From contig NC_088309.1 in assembly GCF_910592395.1 (NCBI RefSeq), forward strand, positions 18,476,599 through 18,540,598: 64,000 nucleotides of DNA. The letters run 5' to 3'. Positions 13,215 through 23,304 of the stretch are shown here, one piece after another. The stretch's first letter is position 1. The number at the start of each line of letters is the position of its first letter. Below the pieces are notes generated by a model that did not search any database, was not told the origin of the DNA, and worked only from the letters and a program-made list of their open reading frames with translations. A program made the translations under genes and the position numbers. The stretch is from Lineus longissimus (taxonomy: Eukaryota; Nemertea; Pilidiophora; Heteronemertea; Lineidae).

Positions 13215-13443
13215 CTATGATTCGACGCATACAACCCTTCCCGGCCAGGTAACATCGGTTGAATTGGAAATTGTCTCCCCGGTAAATCGCATGACAACCA
13301 GCCAGTGATCAGACTCGTTATTCCACATCAAAGGTCGAACCTTCCTGCGTCTTGCGTTACAAACAGTTCTTTCATCTCCAACATGCAGTCTGTACTTATT
13401 TTTATATCTCGACAGCCAATTTCTATAATTGCCCTCTCCATCG
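13215..13443 (-). CDS. Candidate exon, unrecognised Arg-rich protein
   Basis: On the minus strand a strong acceptor (TTCTCGTTCTTTCACCTTAC then TCATGCAG) is followed by one base and 76 codons ending in TAG. The predicted peptide has an NARRRKVRPLMW run and two NST/NES-type glycosylation sites. Composition looks protein-like, richer in G+C than its surroundings. It lies 70 bp upstream of the candidate exon at 12963-13144 on the same strand. No family recognised, and no matching donor was found. Confidence 0.25.
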
Positions 13444-14895
13444 CTGCATGAGTAAGGTGAAAGAACGAGAACTAGCGTTAAATCACCACGACACGACCGG
13501 AGCGTGACAGCGCATTATCCAATTAATAGGACGCGTACATTTCTCTGCCCAAACTCGCACAGTGCCGTATTTTAACAATTGCAGACACTGAATCCATAAA
13601 TTGCCGCCATCATGGATATCGGCATCCTGACACTTTTTCTGTCCTGTCCTGTAGTAGGTTGGCTGGGATATTTCGGCACATTCTTGACGCTATTAGATAA
13701 CTTAGATAACGATAAAGTTGGTGGCACCAATGATGTTATCAATGGCGGATTTGCACTAAAGTTGAGTTTGTAAAGTTCGGGATCAGGGGGTTTCAAGATA
13801 GAAATCATATTGATAATTACCACACGATGCCTCTTGGAGTACTTTATGTGATTGCCACAGCAAAATCGCAAAAAGTATCTTATATTCCCTCACCGCCATT
13901 TTTGGGGCAAAACGGGACCCCCCCACGGTTTCTTCAAAACAAAAGTTAAAGCTATCGGTTTGAAACTCAAATTACTCTAAATTCGTTCATTAGGAAAAGC
14001 CCAACATGAAAGACAATGGTCTGCATTTTTCCTTGGCCAATTTCCACGTCGGTCGTGGTGGGGACGAGACAAAACGTGGCGAATTTTAATTTGTTTGAAT
14101 TCTATTCTCATATAATGTTTTAAGACTATTTCCGCGAAGTTTCCGCAGATTCAGCAAAATTCGGAAATTACTCTTTGTGGCGTGATCGGCATAGGTGACA
14201 ATAATCGTGGACTAACCTCAACCACCTGTGGCTGCATCTCCATAATGTGATAGATAGCAGGACGATGAATTTACATCAGGCTTGATAATGCCATCGGCTT
14301 ACTCTGATAACTATTGCACTATAGATTTACGGAGCCGGCGGCGTGGAATATATATCATGAGTTGCATCACGACCCTTTTGCGCTTTGCATTAATGCATCG
14401 TGTTTGTATATACAGGTCGTCCTCGTGAATACAACAGACATTTTGTAATGTTCACCGCCATCGAATGATTGGGGAGGAATCATTCTACAAAACGACACGG
14501 AATTACATCTATTATCATCTCAACATATCCATTTAACTTGATGAAAAATATCGACATGTGTACACAACTAAAAGACAAGCAAGTAAACACTTACAAAACG
14601 ATACTCCCAGCTAATGATACCGATTCCATACTAACGGATTTTTCGAGACCTTTTCAATTTGCCGCATCAATAATCAACATGACAATTGATATAACTTATA
14701 CAAATCTTTAATGTTAATGCAAATATATTAAAAATACCAACGATAGCCTAATGATTTTCAATATGAGTGCCGTACGGTTTACTGTATTTGCCCCCCCGTA
14801 AATGGCTCCAAGCCACAGGCCTATTCATTGAACCCAACAGTGCACTCCTTTAACATATCGAATTATTATTTACAACTGAAAAAGTCTCTAAAATA
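13444..14895. other. Non-coding stretch, nothing recognised
   Basis: A 53-codon plus-strand ATG frame from 13611 (hydrophobic start MDIGILTLFLSCPVV) and an overlapping 99-codon minus frame are visible. Neither has supporting features. Confidence 0.45.
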
Positions 14896-15261
14896 TTAAT
14901 CCAACAACACGGTCGCGTTGATCAACAAGGGTTTTTTCCAAAGTGAAGCGACAAAATTATCTTGTACAATAAAAACTTGTACAATAATGACGCGGATATT
15001 AGGACTCTTACATGACAATCCCTGGCAGAAATGGACGAGGAGGTGCACTTTCTTAAATGTCTGTGCTACCAGAGATGGCCGGATATCGTCCCGATTGCTC
15101 TTCGCTAGTAATGCCCCCTCCCCCTCCATACAAAATCGAGCGATTTCCGTCGCTGTGGCCTGCGATCGTGCTCGCACTTCCTGTGGCATTTTACCGCGGG
15201 ATAGCGGTTTGCTCAACATTGGCATGTTTTGCAATAACGCCAGAACACGACTGCGTACCAT
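14896..15261 (-). CDS. Candidate first exon of an unrecognised gene
   Basis: A true ATG at 15261 opens a 121-codon minus frame. The first 83 codons (15012-15261) are richer in G+C and end at a plausible donor, TGTCAT|GTAAGA, so the exon may stop at 15012 and the rest be read-through. A TATA box (GTATAAAAGGGG on the minus strand, 15342-15353) lies about 80 bases upstream of the ATG. Two short upstream ATGs occur in the putative leader. The N-terminal part is basic with RARSQATATEIARF. No domain recognised. A plus frame of similar length overlaps and could be the shadow or the gene; the TATA position favours the minus strand. Confidence 0.28.
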   Translation of the reverse strand: MVRSRVLALLQNMPMLSKPLSRGKMPQEVRARSQATATEIARFCMEGEGALLAKSNRDDIRPSLVAQTFKKVHLLVHFCQGLSCKSPNIRVIIVQVFIVQDNFVASLWKKPLLINATVLLD

Positions 15262-15341
15262 TTTAAAGTCATTTTCCTCAAGTTTCTAGTTTATGATGGC
15301 AAGATTTATTTCTAGACCGCCATCATTTCAAAAAGAATATT

Positions 15342-15353
15342 CCCCTTTTATAC
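15342..15353 (-). promoter_or_regulatory. TATA box upstream of the 15261 frame
   Basis: Minus-strand GTATAAAAGGGG is a near-ideal TATA element. Initiation about 30 bases downstream would give a leader of roughly 50 bases before the ATG at 15261. A match this good also occurs by chance in AT-rich DNA. Confidence 0.35.
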
Positions 15354-16758
15354 GGCCACGTTTTTTAACACCAAATATAAGAACCAACACAATGTTACAT
15401 GTGACCAGCTCTATATAAAGTTTGAAAAACACATCGAGAACTGTTGACAAAATGGTTATTCTAGTGTTTTATGATATATGTACTTAAAAGTATCTCATAA
15501 AAGCATGCACATACTATGATAAATCCAGTCTTTCGAAATTGTTTCCCACCATCTTACAAACCAATCAAGGACAACTCTGTGCCGAATCAATAACCCTCCA
15601 ACAAAGCATCGACCGGGAAATGGCATGTTTGTTTATCCTTAATCACTGCTCACAGCATCAACTGGCGCGAGCTGAGATATAAAGTGCTATTGATTTAGTT
15701 CTAGATTTGTCCAAATACGCAATCCCTTATGCCATATCCAAAAAAGAAGAAATCTACAAGAAATATAATAAAAGCCTACATTATGTTGGTGATTTGGAGT
15801 GCAGCATATAGAATTACATACATTGAAATGCAGAAAAACCAAAGGATGAATCCTAACATTTATATCGTGATTTCAACTGAATATGACAATTTGTATGTGA
15901 AACATTGCGCCTTTTTCTGAATGAGGATAGTGCCTTGACTAACTATAGAGGGAAGTGAACGAAATATCGTACTCTTTAGGCATTTTTTGTCTTCAAATGT
16001 GGGTAAACTGTCGTAAACCGTCCAATTTTGCATTGCGGTAGGCCTTTTATTTTTTCGCGAATTTTGCTTGTGATTTGAAAAACAAAAAGACTTTTCGTAA
16101 TCTAAATATTTTCCTAAAATTTCCCAAATCGCCAAAATTAAGAGGTTTAAAACTTTGTCGATTAACAGTAATAGGAGAGGGCAAAATGTATCTTCATTGA
16201 ATGTAGCTTTTTTTCAAATGCGGTTTGGCTCAATATATACTGCACTTATATACTACCCGTGCAAGAATACTGAATAAAGCTTCTTTTAGCTCAATGCTAA
16301 CTGGGATCGCGTTAGTAGAGTGAACACAATAACGAAGTTCACGTTGTATTGCTACTTGAGCAAGGGATATCTGTAGCGTCTCTACCGATTAGGCTAATAG
16401 TCACGGCTGTTGCGTCGCTGATGTTATCGCCAGTCCATCGATTCCCGATAATCTGGTCAAAGTTGTTTAAAGATGATATGAAACTAACCATGAAAGGTGG
16501 GTAGTTTCTAACAGGGCTTTAACTGGATGGACAGCTTTTATTGCCCTGAATGATTTTCCTATAGAGGCCAATATCTTACATTTCTCTGAAGGTCAAATGA
16601 AACCACCCATGAAAAACAAGCTGTTCCCCATTTGGCAACACAAAAACCTAGTATATTATTTTGCTCACTCATGCACTTGCGCCCCTTGTATGAGCTTCTT
16701 TGAAGCCATAATGCAACATCCGTTGCAGGAAAGTTAGGAACAGCATAATAGCTGAAGG
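15354..16758. other. Non-coding stretch, nothing recognised
   Basis: AT-rich sequence with no supported frame or repeat. Confidence 0.5.
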
Positions 16759-17045
16759 GACCTTGAGGAAATCAGGGGTTAATTTTCGATTCTATGGCTC
16801 TGCACACGAACCCCTGAGACATGCACACTGCAACCTCGAGTCTAATATTTCTGACAGCAATTTTCATTTATACAAAATATTAGAAGTACGGTACTGGAAC
16901 CTAGGTTGACCGTTAAATCTCGGATGCTGACTTCAAGGTTATTGACGTCTGTACTTCAGTAAACTGGAAGAAATCTCTCGGGGGTTTGTGTGCAGGGCCG
17001 GAAAAGCGAACATTAACTTCTACTGATTTCCTCAGGATGGTCTGA
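16759..17045. repeat. Imperfect inverted repeat, about 65-bp arms
   Basis: The left arm (16759-16824: GACCTTGAGGAAATCAGG, then GCTCTGCACACGAACCCC) is matched in reverse complement by the right arm (16974-17043). About 150 bases lie between. Identity is roughly 80 percent by eye. It looks like an old MITE; no target duplication was seen. Confidence 0.55.
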
Positions 17046-17581
17046 AGATCAAATAAAAGTACCAATGGAAAATACCTGCGTTCCTAAGCAACACAAGAAG
17101 AAACTTGGGAACAAGATTTCCTTTAATGACCTCGTATAAGGAGACCCAGCCGTAATCGGTATAGAAAGCAGGTTTCGTAATCCACTACGAAAGACGAAGT
17201 GCGGACTGCGAAAGTAGGTACTCGTAAATCACCTTCTATACTTTAAAGTTGTACGAGAAATCGGGTGAAAATATGGTTGAAATACCGATGAGATCACAAG
17301 AAACAGGACATCAATATGTCATAATGGTTTACTTCTGATACAAGTTGATATGAGCCATTGGCCTGCTGGTTGATAGTATACGGAAAACAACCTTTTAAGA
17401 GACTAACAACACGACAATAGCGGCCACATTCCAATGCTTCACTGAAAGCCAGGTGTGCAAGGGATAGTAGTCCTATGGCTGATAGTCCGTGTAACAATAG
17501 CCCGCATTGCTAAATGTTTTGGTTAGGGTTAGCGGTACAATAGATCATGCTGCTTAATTGATCAAATACAATGCTACCGGA

Positions 17582-17848
17582 CTATGACTCCAGGGGGACT
17601 ATATCCGCTGTCACACCGGTGCTAAAGGCAAAGATACCTTCATGGTAAGGTGACACAAGGCACATAGAATATCGGGGCGGGGTGAACGAACTGTGATATT
17701 TACAGATAAAAAGACTGACATTTAACGTCCCACTTTGTACCATCATATCTATACATTTCACAGTTGTGTTGGAACACAGTTCCTGTTTGTCTGTGAATAG
17801 CCATCCCTTATATATTGGTGATTTTGAAGACAACATTTTTCGTGGCAT
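17582..17848 (-). CDS. Candidate small exon or ORF, unrecognised
   Basis: A true ATG at 17848 opens 88 codons ending at a TAG. A possible acceptor (GGAATTGCAG) sits two bases before the ATG. The peptide has three cysteines, an NTT glycosylation site and an even, protein-like composition. I recognise no family, and chance is a real alternative. Confidence 0.2.
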   Translation of the reverse strand: MPRKMLSSKSPIYKGWLFTDKQELCSNTTVKCIDMMVQSGTLNVSLFICKYHSSFTPPRYSMCLVSPYHEGIFAFSTGVTADIVPLES

Positions 17849-17996
17849 ATCTGCAATTCCATTCTCTTGTCACGATTAAACAACACTGAACTAACAAACC
17901 AAATGCCGCAGTAATGTAATCAGAGAGAGCTGAAGAGCGCAGTTGATGAAGTGGCATTAGTTATGACATTCAAAATCCTTTCCAATTCATAACGCG

Positions 17997-18190
17997 ATTG
18001 TCAGATTTCAATTATTGGCTTTCTTTTTATAACTTTCGTTTTTTGTGAAAACATCTTTAATATGATATCATTGAATTGTAAAATTAACATAAAATTTGGC
18101 TTGATTGATGAAGACGTGACACGAATTGTCAGATCTCAGTTATTGGCTTTCTTTTTATAACTTTCATTTTTTGTGAAAACATCTTTAATA
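17997..18190 (+). repeat. Direct repeat of a 66-bp unit, period 128 (family R)
   Basis: ATTGTCAGAT...TTATTGGCTTTCTTTTTATA...TTTTTTGTGAAAACATC occurs at 17997-18062 and again at 18125-18190. The spacer (18058-18125, ending GATGAAGACGTGACACGAA) recurs at 24031-24102, and looser relatives occur at 24785-25020 and 25140-25230. This is a small interspersed repeat family on both sides of the FB1 foldback. Confidence 0.7.
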
Positions 18191-18254
18191 ATATGAGAAA
18201 GGCTCAGGCCTTGATAGGGAGCTCTTCGTTAATAGGGCTGGTGAGCGAGAAGAC

Positions 18255-18600
18255 TCGGGGGGGGGGGGGGTATAAAGTTAGGATGATGCCATCATGGCAG
18301 TTGACCGAAGAAGCAGTTGGGTTTTAGCACACAATGTCAATGATTGATGGCGAGTAGTTGGTGGGTGGGAGAGGGGGGATATAGTTAGGATGATGCCATC
18401 ATGGCAGTTGACCCAACAGACGCTGTCGCAGTATAGAAAATAAGTGGGGAGAATGTGGGAAACTAAACACAACAGGAGAAGGATAGGTATTTGTGCCCGG
18501 AGATAAGCATAATGATCCCAAGACCCAAGTGTAATTAAGATCTATATTCTAATTCAAAAAGACCTTAGCCCACCCCCCCCCCCCCCTCCTGAATAGTTTG
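18255..18600 (+). repeat. G and C homopolymers and a short duplication
   Basis: A G run near 18258-18270 and a C run near 18573-18587 bracket two copies of AGTTAGGATGATGCCATCAT (from about 18277 and 18385) that continue with GGCAGTTGACC. No coding sense. Confidence 0.6.
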
Positions 18601-18862
18601 AGGTCTCACTAGCCATTGGTGATCAGGTGTTAATCTTGAAGTTATAAGGCATAGAGGTGACATTTTTCAAATTTGCGTTATACAGGGTGTCTCATGCATT
18701 GTGCTACATCAGTCTATGCATGACTGTATGTCTAGACGACGTTGAAACTTGGTCAGATGTATTCTACAAGAGACAAGCTATTCAGAAATGTATAGGTTTG
18801 TGTGAGAGTAAGGTACTGCCAAGTCTACAGCCGCTGGAACAGGGGTATTAGTATGCATGAAA

Positions 18863-18990
18863 TGACGTCGCGTCATTTTTGGAGGCAGGTAGGCCTGGCC
18901 TCCGCACCGGCTTGTGAGACCTGAGGGTAGCGCGCGCGTTTGAGTTTGTGCGCATGCGCTTTCTACGGAAGTGTTGTGGACGAGTGGTTT
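18863..18990 (+). promoter_or_regulatory. CpG-rich candidate promoter with CRE-like and NRF1-like sites
   Basis: In an AT-rich window this stretch is dense in CpG. It carries TGACGTCGCGTCA (18863-18875, CRE-like) and the palindrome TGCGCATGCGCT (18949-18960), which matches the NRF1 consensus. Such TATA-less CpG promoters commonly drive housekeeping genes. The coding-like segments that start at 19073 are about 110 bases downstream on the plus strand. The regulatory role is inferred from motifs alone. Confidence 0.4.
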
Positions 18991-19072
18991 CAGGTTTTAC
19001 GGTAGGATTTTGTCATGGAAACGGGGAAATAGACATTGAGACCAATGTACTTTCAAGATTATTGCATTATTA

Positions 19073-19423
19073 ATGGAACCAGACCGTCGACATATTGTCA
19101 TACCCCATGATATTGACGAAATCGTCGTCGAAACGGGCAGCCCCGGACCGATCATGTTGGTGCGCTTGAAACTACGGAAAAGTTAGCAGACGGAAAATCT
19201 TTATCGGAATTTTGCCAGTTCAAAGCACGATTTCTTCGCGGAAAGAGAAAAATAATCTCTGGCAGCGATGCAGCTTGTTGTTTAATGCATTTCGATTGCC
19301 CCAGGGTATCGTTACACTTTGATTCGGCCCTGTTTTGACGAAATATTCAACCAAACAGCGGCTTCTCTGCGTAAACATCGTAGCGTCCCGCTGAATTGTT
19401 TGGAAAAAGAAATCTCTCCCCAG
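19073..19423 (+). CDS. Candidate first exon(s), unrecognised gene, frame broken
   Basis: Three successive segments look like protein but change frame. From the ATG at 19073, 37 codons run to a TAG at 19184 (acidic, ...IPHDIDEIVVETGSPGP...). A second frame is open from before 19141 to about 19335 (...ALETTEKLADGKSLSEFCQF...). The first frame reopens from about 19305 and runs into a consensus donor, CCCCAG|GTAAAT, at 19423. A good acceptor (ATTTCGATTGCCCCAG) precedes 19305, so 19305-19423 may be an exon of its own. Explanations are a frame-shifted pseudogene, alternative exons or sequencing indels. The CpG promoter just upstream supports a real transcription unit. No family recognised. Confidence 0.3.
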
Positions 19424-19620
19424 GTAAATTGCTGTGCATTAGCGTATACGATTCGCGTGCAAAAATGTCACCTGGGTGCAGAGGTTTTCTGGTTCCGGTC
19501 AACTGGGTCAAGTTTTTTTCGTTGACGGTATACACACACACATTCGACCCTTAACCATAAAGCTCGCTCAAGAGCTCCCTAATATGTAAAGTCAAGGACT
19601 TAGTGAGCCCCCCTTTAGGT

Positions 19621-19772
19621 CGGGGGAGCTCCCCCGAACCCCCCTACGAGCATATGTTAAGTGCAAGCTCTAACAACTACAGCTGTTACAATGGGGGGAC
19701 ACCCCCAAACCCCCCTCCGTCGACATAGGTTTTTACCAGTGCGTTGGGGGGAAGCTCCCCCCAAACCCCCCC
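19621..19772. repeat. Three GGGGG-n-CCCCC-AAC-CCCCC modules
   Basis: Similar G/C-run modules occur at about 19621-19644, 19693-19715 and 19745-19772, in the pattern GGGGGAGCTCCCCCGAACCC. Each can fold into a short G:C hairpin followed by a free C run. Spacing is 53-72 bases. Confidence 0.65.
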
Positions 19773-19910
19773 GGTGGACAGTCAACTAGCCCTTCTGTGT
19801 CATACTGCTGGAGGGGGGGTGCGATGGGACCATCCATATAGTTCCTTCCGACACATTTTTGTTTTGGTAATGTAATACATTGTGATTGTCCTTATTCACG
19901 GGAATCGGGC

Positions 19911-19916
19911 GTTTCC
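19911..19916 (+). other. Left target-site duplication of FB1 (GTTTCC)
   Basis: GTTTCC directly precedes the TACGG end of FB1 and is repeated at 23299-23304 directly after the CCGTA end. The related sequence at 57 kb has one uninterrupted GTTTCC (reverse strand) followed by AGTGATATAC, so it is the empty site. Confidence 0.9.
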
Positions 19917-19982
19917 TACGGTGGCCCATTAGGGACATCATGTTTTTTTTTAGATTCAAATACGATTTTTTTTTCTCGAATT

Positions 19983-20925
19983 TTCTCCACGGAATTAAGT
20001 ATTTTCTCCGCGGAAATAACATTTATCTCCACGGAAATAACATTTATCTCCACGGAAATAAATACTTTTCTCCACGGAAATAAATACTTTTCTCCACGGA
20101 ATTAAGTATTTTCTCCGCGGAAATAACATTTATCTCCACGGAAATAAATACTTTTCTCCACGGAAATAAATACTTTTCTCCACGGAATTAAGTATTTTCT
20201 CCGCGGAAATAACATTTATCTCCACGGAAATAACATTTATCTCCACGGAAATAAATACTTTTCTCCACGGAAATAAATACTTTTCTCCACGGAATTAAGT
20301 ATTTTCTCCGCGGAAATAACATTTATCTCCACGGAAATAACATTTATCTCCACGGAAATAAATACTTTTCTCCACGGAAATAAATACTTTTCTCCACGGA
20401 ATTAAGTATTTTCTCCGCGGAAATAACATTTATCTCCACGGAAATAAATACTTTTCTCCACGGAAATAAATACTTTTCTCCACGGAATTAAGTATTTTCT
20501 CCGCGGAAATAACATTTATCTCCACGGAAATAAATACTTTTCTCCACGGAAATAAATACTTTTCTCCACGGAATTAAGTATTTTCTCCGCGGAAATAACA
20601 TTTATCTCCACGGAAATAAATACTTTTCTCCACGGAAATAAATACTTTTCTCCACGGAATTAAGTATTTTCTCCGCGGAAATAACATTTATCTCCACGGA
20701 AATAAATACTTTTCTCCACGGAAATAAATACTTTTCTCCACGGAATTAAGTATTTTCTCCGCGGAAATAACATTTATCTCCACGGAAATAAATACTTTTC
20801 TCCACGGAAATAAATACTTTTCTCCACGGAATTAAGTATTTTCTCCGCGGAAATAACATTTATCTCCACGGAAATAAATACTTTTCTCCACGGAATTAAG
20901 TATTTTCTCCGCGGAAATAAATAAT
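19983..20925. repeat. Left-arm tandem array of FB1
   Basis: Repeats of CTCCACGGAAATAAATACTTTT, CTCCGCGGAAATAACATTTAT and CTCCACGGAATTAAGTATTTT are arranged in a higher-order block of about 87 bp (four units) or 108 bp (five units). By eye there are roughly 44 units. The CCGCGG variant occurs once per block. Confidence 0.9.
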
Positions 20926-21271
20926 TGATTCCGCTGATATGATTGGTCCTGCATTTTAGAGGACGAGGTCAAGGTGAAACTATTAACCCTTAAACCCCAA
21001 CCTTGCGGTAGGCTCGGGAACCAAGCTGTACAGGCGCTGCCCGCTGGAACACGAGGCCGCTTGTCAATCCCGTTTGACATTGTCAGATCTGACTATACGT
21101 GTATAGTGTTGGCATGAAGACTGTGGAAGATGTAAGTAACACGATGATTGTCAGATTTGATACGTTTTGAATCATAAAAATGCAGTTGGTAGCATCTTTG
21201 TAGAGTGGCCTAGTATCAGTGAAGAAAACGGTACGTGGAGACCCACTGCCGATGTTATGTATAGCTAGCTA

Positions 21272-21281
21272 TCGCGCGCAG
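21272..21281. other. Loop at the centre of the FB1 palindrome
   Basis: TCGCGCGCAG separates the two mirrored arms, flanked by TAGCTAGCTA on both sides. A perfect palindrome would be hard to maintain and clone; the short CG-rich loop is where the symmetry breaks. Confidence 0.85.
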
Positions 21282-21634
21282 TAGCTAGCTATACATAACA
21301 TCGGCAGTGGGTCTCCACGTACCGTTTTCTTCACTGATACTAGGCCACTCTACAAAGATGCTACCAACTGCATTTTTATGATTCAAAACGTATCAAATCT
21401 GACAATCATCGTGTTACTTACATCTTCCACAGTCTTCATGCCAACACTATACACGTATAGTCAGATCTGACAATGTCAAACGGGATTGACAAGCGGCCTC
21501 GTGTTCCAGCGGGCAGCGCCTGTACAGCTTGGTTCCCGAGCCTACCGCAAGGTTGGGGTTTAAGGGTTAATAGTTTCACCTTGACCTCGTCCTCTAAAAT
21601 GCAGGACCAATCATATCAGCGGAATCAATTATTT

Positions 21635-23233
21635 ATTTCCGCGGAGAAAATACTTAATTCCGTGGAGAAAAGTATTTATTTCCGTGGAGATAAATGTTAT
21701 TTCCGCGGAGAAAATACTTAATTCCGTGGAGAAAAGTATTTATTTCCGTGGAGAAAAGTATTTATTTCCGTGGAGATAAATGTTATTTCCGCGGAGAAAA
21801 TACTTAATTCCGTGGAGAAAAGTATTTATTTCCGTGGAGAAAAGTATTTATTTCCGTGGAGATAAATGTTATTTCCGCGGAGAAAATACTTAATTCCGTG
21901 GAGAAAAGTATTTATTTCCGTGGAGAAAAGTATTTATTTCCGTGGAGATAAATGTTATTTCCGTGGAGATAAATGTTATTTCCGCGGAGAAAATACTTAA
22001 TTCCGTGGAGAAAAGTATTTATTTCCGTGGAGAAAAGTATTTATTTCCGTGGAGATAAATGTTATTTCCGTGGAGATAAATGTTATTTCCGCGGAGAAAA
22101 TACTTAATTCCGTGGAGAAAAGTATTTATTTCCGTGGAGATAAATGTTATTTCCGCGGAGAAAATACTTAATTCCGTGGAGAAAAGTATTTATTTCCGTG
22201 GAGAAAAGTATTTATTTCCGTGGAGATAAATGTTATTTCCGTGGAGATAAATGTTATTTCCGCGGAGAAAATACTTAATTCCGTGGAGAAAAGTATTTAT
22301 TTCCGTGGAGAAAAGTATTTATTTCCGTGGAGATAAATGTTATTTCCGCGGAGAAAATACTTAATTCCGTGGAGAAAAGTATTTATTTCCGTGGAGAAAA
22401 GTATTTATTTCCGTGGAGATAAATGTTATTTCCGCGGAGAAAATACTTAATTCCGTGGAGAAAAGTATTTATTTCCGTGGAGAAAAGTATTTATTTCCGT
22501 GGAGATAAATGTTATTTCCGCGGAGAAAATACTTAATTCCGTGGAGAAAAGTATTTATTTCCGTGGAGAAAAGTATTTATTTCCGTGGAGATAAATGTTA
22601 TTTCCGTGGAGATAAATGTTATTTCCGCGGAGAAAATACTTAATTCCGTGGAGAAAAGTATTTATTTCCGTGGAGAAAAGTATTTATTTCCGTGGAGATA
22701 AATGTTATTTCCGTGGAGATAAATGTTATTTCCGCGGAGAAAATACTTAATTCCGTGGAGAAAAGTATTTATTTCCGTGGAGATAAATGTTATTTCCGCG
22801 GAGAAAATACTTAATTCCGTGGAGAAAAGTATTTATTTCCGTGGAGAAAAGTATTTATTTCCGTGGAGATAAATGTTATTTCCGTGGAGATAAATGTTAT
22901 TTCCGCGGAGAAAATACTTAATTCCGTGGAGAAAAGTATTTATTTCCGTGGAGAAAAGTATTTATTTCCGTGGAGATAAATGTTATTTCCGTGGAGATAA
23001 ATGTTATTTCCGCGGAGAAAATACTTAATTCCGTGGAGAAAAGTATTTATTTCCGTGGAGAAAAGTATTTATTTCCGTGGAGATAAATGTTATTTCCGTG
23101 GAGATAAATGTTATTTCCGCGGAGAAAATACTTAATTCCGTGGAGAAAAGTATTTATTTCCGTGGAGATAAATGTTATTTCCGTGGAGATAAATGTTATT
23201 TCCGCGGAGAAAATACTTAATTCCGTGGAGAAA
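21635..23233. repeat. Right-arm tandem array of FB1
   Basis: The same 21-22 bp units as the left arm, reverse complemented, but about 660 bases longer (roughly 75 units by eye). The arms therefore differ by expansion or contraction of whole blocks, not by point change. Confidence 0.9.
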
Positions 23234-23298
23234 ATTCGAGAAAAAAAAATCGTATTTGAATCTAAAAAAAAACATGATGTCCCTAATGGGCCACCGTA

Positions 23299-23304
23299 GT
23301 TTCC
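23299..23304 (+). other. Right target-site duplication of FB1 (GTTTCC)
   Basis: Second copy of the 6-bp duplication. It is followed by AGTGATATACGACACAAATA, which continues the host repeat shared with 56924-57062. Confidence 0.9.

Larger units (their letters stand above)
19917..23298. mobile_element. Foldback transposable element FB1, 3.4 kb
   Basis: Ends TACGGTGGCCCATTAGGGAC and its exact reverse complement bound the element, with GTTTCC duplicated outside. The left arm is 19917-21271 and the right arm 21282-23298, around a 10-base loop. From outside in, each arm has about 65 unique bases, then a tandem array of 21-22 bp units, then about 350 bases of unique sequence that is mirrored without visible difference. 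No transposase is encoded, so movement would need a protein supplied elsewhere. The 82-codon frames at 20832-21080 and 21473-21721 are mirror copies of one another, not genes. Foldback elements of this design are known from sea urchin (TU) and Drosophila (FB, Galileo), but I cannot assign a superfamily. Confidence 0.92.

Noticed and set aside
15729-15920. Short Lys-rich plus frame
   Set aside because: No domain, overlaps a minus frame, AT-rich.
18684-18703. Second pogo element end (TACAGGGTGTCTCATGCATT)
   Set aside because: Resembles the inner repeat of the 54-kb element, but no partner end was found; kept only as a possible solo end.
20832-21721. Two identical 82-codon frames in opposite orientation in FB1
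   Set aside because: They are the two mirror copies of the palindrome core running into the repeat array; no recognisable protein.
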